12,049 nucleotides of DNA, from contig URYG01000085.1 in the NCBI GenBank assembly GCA_900551985.1, positions 1 to 12,049 on the forward strand. The letters are read 5' to 3'. Positions 6,675 through 12,049 of the stretch are shown here, piece after piece (position 1 is the first letter of the stretch; each line of letters opens with the position of its first letter). Below the pieces are notes generated by a model. It ran no database searches. It was not told where the DNA came from and saw nothing but the letters and a program-made list of their open reading frames with translations. A program made the position numbers and the translations under genes. Origin of the DNA: an uncultured Prevotella sp. (lineage in GTDB: Bacteria > Bacteroidota > Bacteroidia > Bacteroidales > Bacteroidaceae).

Positions 6675-8057
6675 TTATTTAGAATTAAACTTGAATGCCA
6701 GAGGTTCATTCTTGAGTCCGGATGGAAGGGTAACGGTTACCTGATTGCCCTTGACGGTGTACTTGACAGACTTGCCGTTCTGCAGCAGAACGAGCTTACC
6801 CTTAGGTTTGTTCTCTGTCCAGGTAATGGTCTTAGGGGTCTTCTCTCCATCTTCCAGTGCATAGATGGCGTAGAGGGTCTTGCCGTTCTTGTCGGCGGTA
6901 AACCATACCTTGCCGTCGTTATAGTGGGCTGCATTGACGGTAGAGTAAATCGCCTGACCGTTCTTGTTGAGCCAGCTTCCTATCTGCAGGAGGGTATTCA
7001 CAACTTCCGGTTGTATGGTTCCATCTGCCTTCGGACCAACGCCGAGTGCGAGACATCCGCCCTTTGCCACAATTTCAGAGAGAATACCGATCACCTTGTT
7101 CGGTGACTTGAACTTGGCGTTAGGTGTCCATCCCCAGGCATGGCTCAGGGTGATGCAGCTTTCCCATGGAATATCGAGCTGCTTGGCTGGGATACCCTGC
7201 TCTGGAGTCTGATAGTTCTCATTCTTTCCACGAATGGTTCTATCTACGCTGATCATACCCGGATTGCGCTTGCGGGCATCTACCAGAATGGTATCAAGAC
7301 CAATCTCATCACCGGTAATCCATCCGCCATCGAGCCACAGGATATCGATGTTTCCATAGTCGGTGGTCAGCTCGTTGAGCTGGTTCTGTGTAAACTTGCG
7401 GTAGTTCTGCCACCAGTCTGGATGCTGCTTCTTCTTGTAGTTGATGCGGCGGTTAGGGGTTGCATAATAAGGATTCCAGAACCATTTGCTGTGCCAGTCT
7501 GGTTTTGAGAAATAACAGCCAATCATGAATCCCTTGTTTCGGTAGGCATTGAATACCTCCTTGGCGATGTTGTGGCGTGGATCCTTGCCGAAAGGTCCAT
7601 GGGCGATGGAGAAATCTGTGTATTTGGTATCAAACATACAGAAGCCATCGTGGTGCTTGGTGGTGAAGATCATATACTTCATACCTGCCTTTTTCATCAC
7701 GTCAGCCCATTTGCCAGGGTCGAAGTTTACTGGGTTGAGGGAATCTTTCTGGCTCCAGTACCATGCCTTGTCCTCCTCGTAGGTTGGTTTGCGCTCACGT
7801 ACAATCCAGTCTTCCGAACAGATTGACCAGGATTCAACAACGCCAGGTACGCTATAGAGTCCCCAGTGCATCAATACACCGAACTTCTGGTCCTGCCAGT
7901 GCTTGAGTTTGGTTAATACTTGTGGATCTGTTGGCCAGACGTAATCTTCAGTGTTTGACTGCTGGTGAACGAAGCTCTGTGCTTCCTGTGCCTGCATCTG
8001 GGTAGTGAATCCTGCAGACAAGGCAAGTCCGAGCATCATTAATTTGAAATGTTTCAT
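6675..8057 (-). CDS. Secreted alpha-L-fucosidase, glycoside hydrolase family 29
   Basis: Retaining exo-fucosidase of 460 residues that releases L-fucose from glycans, probably in the periplasm. A type I signal peptide (MKHFKLMMLGLALSAG, ending at QAQ, residues 22-24) is clear, and no lipobox Cys follows. The GH29 barrel shows HWQDQKFGVLMHWGLYSVPG (53-72), YMIFTTKHHDGFCMFDTKYT (128-147) and IDILWLDGGW (237-246), whose Asp243 is the expected nucleophile. The acid/base is less certain: Glu287 (TPEQGIP) or Glu299 (IPWESC), because GH29 subgroups differ in its spacing. A C-terminal beta-sandwich (about 365-460) completes the protein. It reads into the fuc operon with a 126-bp gap, so it may be co-transcribed or have separate control. 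Linkage specificity cannot be read from the sequence. Confidence 0.94.
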   Translation of the reverse strand: MKHFKLMMLGLALSAGFTTQMQAQEAQSFVHQQSNTEDYVWPTDPQVLTKLKHWQDQKFGVLMHWGLYSVPGVVESWSICSEDWIVRERKPTYEEDKAWYWSQKDSLNPVNFDPGKWADVMKKAGMKYMIFTTKHHDGFCMFDTKYTDFSIAHGPFGKDPRHNIAKEVFNAYRNKGFMIGCYFSKPDWHSKWFWNPYYATPNRRINYKKKQHPDWWQNYRKFTQNQLNELTTDYGNIDILWLDGGWITGDEIGLDTILVDARKRNPGMISVDRTIRGKNENYQTPEQGIPAKQLDIPWESCITLSHAWGWTPNAKFKSPNKVIGILSEIVAKGGCLALGVGPKADGTIQPEVVNTLLQIGSWLNKNGQAIYSTVNAAHYNDGKVWFTADKNGKTLYAIYALEDGEKTPKTITWTENKPKGKLVLLQNGKSVKYTVKGNQVTVTLPSGLKNEPLAFKFNSK

Positions 8058-8081
8058 ATACCTTGATAGTTAAATTGAACG

Positions 8082-8118
8082 GATGTTTTAATTGTTTATG
8101 ATGTTTTAATTTGTTTAT
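8082..8118. repeat. Tandem 18/19-bp direct repeat in the fucosidase leader
   Basis: GATGTTTTAATTGTTTAT (8082-8099) is followed directly by GATGTTTTAATTTGTTTAT (8100-8118), which differs by one inserted T. If the predicted promoter is right, both copies fall at the very start of the fucosidase mRNA. Confidence 0.9.
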
Positions 8119-8124
8119 GTGTTG

Positions 8125-8156
8125 CAAATTTACTGCTTTTTTGCGAAAAATACAAG
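8125..8156 (-). promoter_or_regulatory. Candidate promoter of the fucosidase gene
   Basis: On the minus strand, 8132-8125 reads TAAATTTG, matching the -7 consensus TAnnTTTG. Twenty bases further upstream, 8156-8153 reads CTTG, one base off the -33 TTTG. This would start transcription near 8118 and give a leader of about 60 nt. Confidence 0.5.
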
Positions 8157-8210
8157 AAAACTCCCCCAAAAAACAAGAAAGTTCCTAAAAAAATGATGTG
8201 AACAGGCTTT

Positions 8211-8225
8211 TGCAACCCGGTTGCA
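8211..8225. promoter_or_regulatory. Perfect 7-1-7 palindrome, candidate operator of the metal ATPase gene
   Basis: TGCAACC (8211-8217), a central C, and GGTTGCA (8219-8225) form a perfect palindrome. It lies 12 bp upstream of the -7 box of the ATPase promoter, over the expected -33 region, which is where a repressor would block transcription. The size and symmetry would suit a dimeric metal sensor (Fur/Zur-like or similar), but no regulator gene is in the window and I cannot name the protein. Confidence 0.55.
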
Positions 8226-8237
8226 GATGTCTTTTTG

Positions 8238-8245
8238 TAATTTTG
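8238..8245 (+). promoter_or_regulatory. Candidate -7 box of the metal ATPase promoter
   Basis: TAATTTTG matches the Bacteroidetes -7 consensus TAnnTTTG. A TTTG at 8209-8212 is 25 bp upstream, longer than the usual spacer, so the -33 element is poor. Weak basal strength would fit a promoter controlled through the adjacent palindrome. Transcription would start near 8252, about 40 nt before the ATG. Confidence 0.5.
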
Positions 8246-8290
8246 CAGCCGAAATAAAACAAGATTATTGAACTAAAAGTATTGGAAATA

Positions 8291-10018
8291 ATGGAAGAAA
8301 AGAAAAACGAACATGAGATGCATCAGAAGATGATGAATGAGCATCATGAACATGAGCATCATCATCATGAGCATCATCATGAAGAAGGTAGCCTGAAGTC
8401 CAGGCTCTATCTGATTGCAGCAACGGTTATCCTCTTAATCATTGCTGTATGTATCGAGAGAAACTGTAACCTGGCAACCTGGCAGTTGCTCCTGGTTTAT
8501 CTCATACCTTATTTATTAATAGGACACGAGACTTTGGGGGAAGCTGCCGAGGGAATAGCCAAGGGAGATATGTTCAACGAGCACTTCCTGATGTCTATCG
8601 CAACCTTGGGAGCTTTATGCATCGGCTTCTTTCCGGGTTCGGAAACCGAGTTTACGGAAGCTGTTTTCGTGATGCTCTTTTTCCAGGTGGGAGAACTTTT
8701 CGAAGGATATGCCGAGGGAAAGAGCCGTGACAGCATCTCGCATCTGATGGATATTCGTCCGGATGTGGCGAATGTCATTCGGAATGGAGAGATTCTCAAG
8801 GTGGCTCCTGATACGGTGGCAGTAGGAGAGTCTATCTTGATCAGAAGGGGAGAGAAGATTCCGCTGGATGGCATTGTTGCCGAAGGTTCCGCCCTGCTGG
8901 ATACGGTTGCCTTGACGGGTGAAAGCGTTCCTAGGAATATCAAGGAAGGAGATGAAATCTATTCTGGCTGTATCAACCTGAAGGGCGAAATCAAGGTTCG
9001 TACCACCAAAAGCTTTGGAGAAAGTACGGCATCCAAGATCATCGCCCTGGTGGAGAGTGCTGATCAGAACAAGTCAAGGAGTGAGGCTTTCATCACCCGT
9101 TTTGCCCGAATCTATACACCTGTTGTTGTCTTTGCGGCATTGGGATTGGCGGTTCTTCCTCCTTTCCTGGGAGCAATGGGGATAGCTCCGGATATGCTGG
9201 GTGCCGGCAGCTTTGGTGAGAATTTCCCATTGTGGCTCAACCGTGCCCTGATATTCCTGGTGGTATCCTGTCCTTGTGCCCTGGTCATCAGTGTGCCGCT
9301 TACTTTCTTCGGCGGTATCGGTGGCGCTTCCCGAAACGGTATTCTCATCAAGGGTAGCAATTATATGGATGCGCTTGCCAAGGTAGATACCGTGGTATTT
9401 GATAAAACAGGAACGCTGACCCACGGCGAGGTGCTTGTACAGGCTGATGAAGGTGCACCAGTGGTTGTGAATGACAGTATCAAGACGGGAAGTGCTGAGG
9501 CGGTAGCTCATCTCAAGGCACTCGGAGTGAAGAAGACCGTGATGCTAACAGGCGACTATCAGGAGATAGGAAAGAAGGTGGCAGAACAGATAGGCATCGA
9601 TGAGTATCATGCAGAACTTCTTCCTGCAGACAAGTTGACCCATGTGGAAAGGTTGCTGAAGGAAAAACCGGCAGAAAAGACGCTTGCTTATGTGGGAGAT
9701 GGTATCAATGATGCACCTGTACTGAAGCGTGCCGATGTAGGTATTGCGATGGGAGCCTTGGGTAGTGATGCTGCTATAGAGGCTGCGGATGTTGTCCTGA
9801 TGGATGATGATCCGAGAAAGATAGCTCTTGTCATGAAGATAGCCCGACACACTATTCGTATTGCCCACGAGAATGTGGTGTTTGCCATTGGAGTGAAGAT
9901 TGCAGTCTTGATTCTTGCTACCATAGGTCTGGGCACCATGTGGATGGCTGTCTTTGCTGATGTAGGTGTTACCGTCTTGGCTGTATTGAATGCTATCCGG
10001 GCTTTGAAAAAAGGATAG
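8291..10018 (+). CDS. Zn/Cd/Pb-type P1B ATPase lacking the nucleotide-binding domain
   Basis: Inner-membrane metal-efflux P-type ATPase of 575 residues from the ATG at 8291; an in-frame TTG at 8282 is a less likely start. A cytoplasmic tail (residues 8-30) holds 12 His and replaces the usual HMA domain. Eight membrane segments are traceable. The A-domain TGES is at 209-212, the membrane metal site SCPC has its CPC at 327-329, the phosphorylation site DKTGT has Asp371, TGD ends at Asp422, and GDGINDAP is at 469-476. Lys536 in TM7 and Asp557 in TM8 (FADVGVT) mark the Zn/Cd/Pb (ZntA-like) subgroup. Between DKTGTLT and TGD only about 40 residues remain, so the N-domain with its SxHP ATP-binding motif is absent, and relatives are about 100 residues longer. 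The frame is otherwise clean. It may be an inactive recent deletion, a metal-binding or regulatory remnant, or an assembly error. Confidence 0.9.
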   Translation: MEEKKNEHEMHQKMMNEHHEHEHHHHEHHHEEGSLKSRLYLIAATVILLIIAVCIERNCNLATWQLLLVYLIPYLLIGHETLGEAAEGIAKGDMFNEHFLMSIATLGALCIGFFPGSETEFTEAVFVMLFFQVGELFEGYAEGKSRDSISHLMDIRPDVANVIRNGEILKVAPDTVAVGESILIRRGEKIPLDGIVAEGSALLDTVALTGESVPRNIKEGDEIYSGCINLKGEIKVRTTKSFGESTASKIIALVESADQNKSRSEAFITRFARIYTPVVVFAALGLAVLPPFLGAMGIAPDMLGAGSFGENFPLWLNRALIFLVVSCPCALVISVPLTFFGGIGGASRNGILIKGSNYMDALAKVDTVVFDKTGTLTHGEVLVQADEGAPVVVNDSIKTGSAEAVAHLKALGVKKTVMLTGDYQEIGKKVAEQIGIDEYHAELLPADKLTHVERLLKEKPAEKTLAYVGDGINDAPVLKRADVGIAMGALGSDAAIEAADVVLMDDDPRKIALVMKIARHTIRIAHENVVFAIGVKIAVLILATIGLGTMWMAVFADVGVTVLAVLNAIRALKKG

Positions 10019-10038
10019 AAAAAAGGATAGAAAAAAGG
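10007..10038. repeat. Tandem 12-bp repeat across the ATPase stop codon
   Basis: AAAAAAGGATAG occurs at 10007-10018 and again at 10019-10030, followed by a partial third copy (AAAAAAGG, 10031-10038). The first copy contains the stop codon TAG. The unit is a multiple of three, so the second copy provides another in-frame TAG. A-runs of this kind expand easily by slippage. Confidence 0.92.
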
Positions 10039-10063
10039 CAGAATTGAATATCAGTTGAAAAAA

Positions 10064-10125
10064 CGAAGAAAACAGAAAAACGGGTAAGTAATTTGCGTTA
10101 CTTACCCGTTTTTCTGTTTTCTTCG
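10064..10125. terminator. Bidirectional terminator shared by the ATPase and HAD genes
   Basis: A perfect 28-bp inverted repeat (10064-10091 against 10098-10125) has a 6-nt loop. Its core is an 11-bp stem starting CGGG, flanked on each strand by TTTTTCTGTTTTC. It therefore reads as an intrinsic terminator in both directions for the convergent genes. The right arm lies inside the last nine codons and the stop codon of the HAD gene. Confidence 0.92.
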
Positions 10126-10868
10126 GCATTATTGCCTGTTTCTTTTGCAGCATCAATCAAGCTTCCGAAGTCATCGCAGAACTCTGTCATCTGATGATAG
10201 AGCAGGTTGCTGCCTTTATCAGATAACTCTGTATCTGGCAGAGGTCCGGAGTTGATGGCTACGGTGAAGATGTTGGCTGCTACACCGGCACGAACGCCCA
10301 AAGGAGCATTCTCTACCACGATGCCTTCCCAAGGCTGAAGGTTGCCAGCCTTCTGCAATCCCATTAGATAAGGATCTGGATTGGGTTTGCCTCGCTTCAC
10401 ATCATAAGCAGTTACGATATGTGCTTCATCGAGATATTCGCCGAAGTCGTTGAGGAGTCTCAGGATGAGTGGGCGCTGACCGCTACCCGTTACAACTCCT
10501 ACCTGCATACCGGCTTCCTTGATCTTCTGCATGATTTCCTTCACACCAGGGAAAATCTCGGCAGTAGGCATAGAGTGGAAGATATCGGTCTTTACATCAT
10601 ACATCTTCTGTGCTTCATCCAGTGTGATGTCGATACCCTTCTGCTTCTTCACCATCATCTGGATGGTGTCGATGCCTCGGGCTCCCTCGGTGGCATAGGC
10701 ATCGGCGGCAGTCATGTGGATATCAAACTGCTTCATCGACTCCTGCCATGCTACGGCATGATTGGGCATACTGTTATACAATACGCCATCCATATCAAAA
10801 AGAACGGCTTTAGGGTTGAATTCCCCAAAGCCGTGGTCTTTTAAGTATTTTGAAATAATTTCTTTCAT
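10098..10868 (-). CDS. HAD-superfamily hydrolase, beta-phosphoglucomutase-like
   Basis: Cytoplasmic HAD phosphatase or mutase of 256 residues from the ATG at 10868; an upstream in-frame TTG gives one extra residue and is less likely. Motif I is FDMDGVLYNS (nucleophile Asp25, acid/base Asp27), motif II is VVTGSG (Thr127), motif III is KRGKPNPDPY (Lys161), and motif IV is VVENAPLGVRAG (Glu186-Asn187). An alpha-helical cap (about 34-105) lies between motifs I and II, as in the beta-phosphoglucomutase branch. Motif IV has Asn where many relatives have Asp. The natural substrate cannot be predicted; phosphosugars are typical. It follows pgi by 29 bp on the same strand, so the two are probably one transcript, which hints at sugar-phosphate work. 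Its 3' end doubles as a terminator arm. Confidence 0.88.
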   Translation of the reverse strand: MKEIISKYLKDHGFGEFNPKAVLFDMDGVLYNSMPNHAVAWQESMKQFDIHMTAADAYATEGARGIDTIQMMVKKQKGIDITLDEAQKMYDVKTDIFHSMPTAEIFPGVKEIMQKIKEAGMQVGVVTGSGQRPLILRLLNDFGEYLDEAHIVTAYDVKRGKPNPDPYLMGLQKAGNLQPWEGIVVENAPLGVRAGVAANIFTVAINSGPLPDTELSDKGSNLLYHQMTEFCDDFGSLIDAAKETGNNAEENRKTGK

Positions 10869-10900
10869 CAATTATCTGAAATAATTTCTAGCGTCAATTA
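10851..10900. repeat. Imperfect 26-bp tandem duplication at the pgi-HAD junction
   Basis: The block at 10851-10876 is repeated at 10877-10900. Each copy begins TGAAATAATTTCT and shares a downstream TCAATTA, with a few differences between them. The first copy spans the HAD start codon and the second reaches the pgi stop codon. The copies differ where the HAD ATG lies (CAT against CGT on the plus strand). Confidence 0.85.
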
Positions 10901-12049
10901 CTTCTCGTTAGCCAGACGCTCCTGGATAGCCTTGCTCTCTGCCTCATAACCAGGCTTGTTGAGCAATGCGAACATATTCTTCTTGTATGCCTCAACACCT
11001 GGCTGGTTGAATGGGTTCACCTCTTCCAAGAGACCGCTGATACCGCAAGCCTTCTCGAAGAAGTAGATCAACTGACCGAGGTAGTAAGCGTTCAACTCAG
11101 GTACGTTAACCAGGATGTTAGGAACACCACCATCAACGTGAGCCAGACGTGTACCGAGCTCAGCCATCTTGTTCACCTCGTCAACACGCTTGCCCTCGAG
11201 GAAGTTCAAACCGTCGAGGTTCTCATCGTCGTGAGGGAAGAGCAACTTCTCGTTAGGAGTCTCTACGCTGATAACAGTCTCGAAGATAGAGCGCTCGCCC
11301 TCCTGAATCCACTGACCCATAGAGTGAAGGTCGGTAGTGAAGTCGCAAGCTGCTGGGAAGATACCCTTCTGGTCCTTACCCTCGCTCTCACCATAGAGCT
11401 GCTTCCACCACTCAGCGAAGTAGTGAAGCTTAGGCTGGAAGTTGCAAACGATCTCAATCTTCTTGCCAGCCTGTGTATAGAGAGCCTGACGTGTAGCTGC
11501 ATAGATAGCTGCTGGGTTCTCCTCGAAAGCTACGTCCTTGCCGCAAGCCTTCTCCATCTCTACAGCACCAGCTACGAGCTGCTTAACATCGAAACCTGCT
11601 ACTGCGATAGGCAACAAACCTACTGGAGTAAGAACAGAGAAACGACCACCTACATTGTCAGGGATGATGAAGCTCTTGTAACCCTCCTTGTCAGCGCAAG
11701 TACGTGCAGCACCCTTCTTGGCATCGGTTACAGCAACGATAACATCCTTAGCCTCTTCCTTGCCGCGTTGATCCTCGCACTGCTTCTTGAGAAGACGGAA
11801 AGCGAGAGCTGTCTCAGTTGTGGTACCAGACTTAGAGATATTGATGACACCAAACTTCTTGTCCTTCAGGAAAGAAGTCAACTCAAAGAGGTAATCCTCA
11901 CCGATGTTGTTACCTGCGAAGAGGATAGTTGGGTTCTTCTTATCGTTAACGAGCCATGCGAAAGAGTTGCCGAGACCTTCGATAACGGCGCGAGCACCGA
12001 GGTAGCTACCACCGATACCTGCAACAACAACTACCTCACACTTTTCACG
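10898..12049 (-). CDS. pgi: Glucose-6-phosphate isomerase, N-terminus beyond the window
   Basis: Cytoplasmic enzyme interconverting glucose-6-phosphate and fructose-6-phosphate in glycolysis and gluconeogenesis. The last 383 codons are present, and the reading frame stays open to the right edge, so the start lies outside. The short Bacteroidetes/Gram-positive type is about 445 residues, so roughly 60 are missing. Two SIS-type sugar-phosphate modules are seen: GIGGSYLGARAVIEGLG near the right edge and VINISKSGTTTETALAFRLL around 11800-11850. The active-site stretch HSMGQWIQEGER is at about 11295-11330, and the C-terminal NPFNQPGVEAYK carries the usual catalytic-region Gln and Lys. The TTG at 11881 is not the start, because conserved Pgi sequence continues upstream of it. 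The HAD hydrolase gene follows after 29 bp. Confidence 0.96.
   Translation of the reverse strand, partial: REKCEVVVVAGIGGSYLGARAVIEGLGNSFAWLVNDKKNPTILFAGNNIGEDYLFELTSFLKDKKFGVINISKSGTTTETALAFRLLKKQCEDQRGKEEAKDVIVAVTDAKKGAARTCADKEGYKSFIIPDNVGGRFSVLTPVGLLPIAVAGFDVKQLVAGAVEMEKACGKDVAFEENPAAIYAATRQALYTQAGKKIEIVCNFQPKLHYFAEWWKQLYGESEGKDQKGIFPAACDFTTDLHSMGQWIQEGERSIFETVISVETPNEKLLFPHDDENLDGLNFLEGKRVDEVNKMAELGTRLAHVDGGVPNILVNVPELNAYYLGQLIYFFEKACGISGLLEEVNPFNQPGVEAYKKNMFALLNKPGYEAESKAIQERLANEK

Larger units (their letters stand above)
8058..8290. other. Divergent promoter region between the fucosidase and metal ATPase genes
   Basis: This 233-bp AT-rich region contains promoters pointing both ways. 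Leftwards there is a -7-like box at 8125-8132 followed by a tandem 18/19-bp repeat in the leader. Rightwards there is a -7-like box at 8238-8245 with a 15-bp palindrome just upstream. A short direct repeat (TTTTGCAACC at 8208 and TTTTGCAGCC at 8241) is also present. No gene is seen in it. Confidence 0.6.

Noticed and set aside
7948..8169. A 73-codon minus-strand frame covering the fucosidase start
   Set aside because: It is out of frame with the fucosidase signal peptide and has no recognisable features; most of it is leader sequence.
8282..8290. TTG at 8282 as the ATPase start
   Set aside because: An ATG three codons downstream is more likely, and the three extra residues add nothing conserved.
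8311..8390. The CAT-rich tract as a CRISPR array or satellite
   Set aside because: It is in-frame coding for a His/Glu tail with no regular repeat-spacer spacing.
9545..10156. A 203-codon minus-strand frame with a Phe/Ser-rich hydrophobic start
   Set aside because: It is antisense to the ATPase C-terminal half and crosses the terminator. The hydrophobic run comes from the complement of A-rich repeats.
11879..11881. TTG at 11881 as the pgi start
   Set aside because: Conserved Pgi sequence, including GIGGSYLGARA, continues in frame to the right edge.

Overview
The window looks like a chromosomal segment from a gut or oral Bacteroidales bacterium, most likely Prevotellaceae (Prevotella/Segatella-like). 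The evidence is a SusC-type TonB-dependent receptor, Bacteroidetes-style -7 boxes (TAnnTTTG) ahead of several genes, A-rich leaders without strong Shine-Dalgarno sites, and proteins that read like Bacteroidales versions of the fucose genes, zinc ATPase and Pgi. This assignment rests on recognition, not a search.

Layout: (1) 1-946, minus strand, the N-terminal third of a SusC/RagA receptor that runs off the left edge. (2) 1201-8057, minus strand, an L-fucose block in the transcription order secreted GH29 alpha-L-fucosidase, then fucI, fucA, fucK, fucP, ending in a clear intrinsic terminator. (3) 8058-8290, a divergent promoter region. (4) 8291-10018, plus strand, a Zn/Cd/Pb-type P1B ATPase with a histidine-rich tail but no recognisable nucleotide-binding (N) domain. 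(5) A shared bidirectional terminator at 10064-10125. (6) 10098-12049, minus strand, pgi (5' end missing) followed by a HAD-family phosphatase/mutase.

The fucose genes form a complete route. The secreted fucosidase frees L-fucose from glycans, FucP imports it with protons, FucI makes L-fuculose, FucK makes L-fuculose-1-phosphate, and FucA splits this into DHAP and L-lactaldehyde. The neighbouring SusC may serve glycan uptake, but it has its own upstream region. The repressor gene fucR, which heads the B. thetaiotaomicron fuc operon, is absent here; the fucosidase lies in that position.

The most unusual item is the metal ATPase. Its phosphorylation Asp and the TGD motif of the P-domain are only 51 residues apart, where relatives have well over 100. 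The whole N-domain, including the HP motif, is missing, while the reading frame and all other motifs are intact. Its promoter carries a perfect 7-1-7 palindrome that could be a metal-sensor operator. Short tandem duplications also sit at three gene edges (8082-8118, 10007-10038, 10851-10900).
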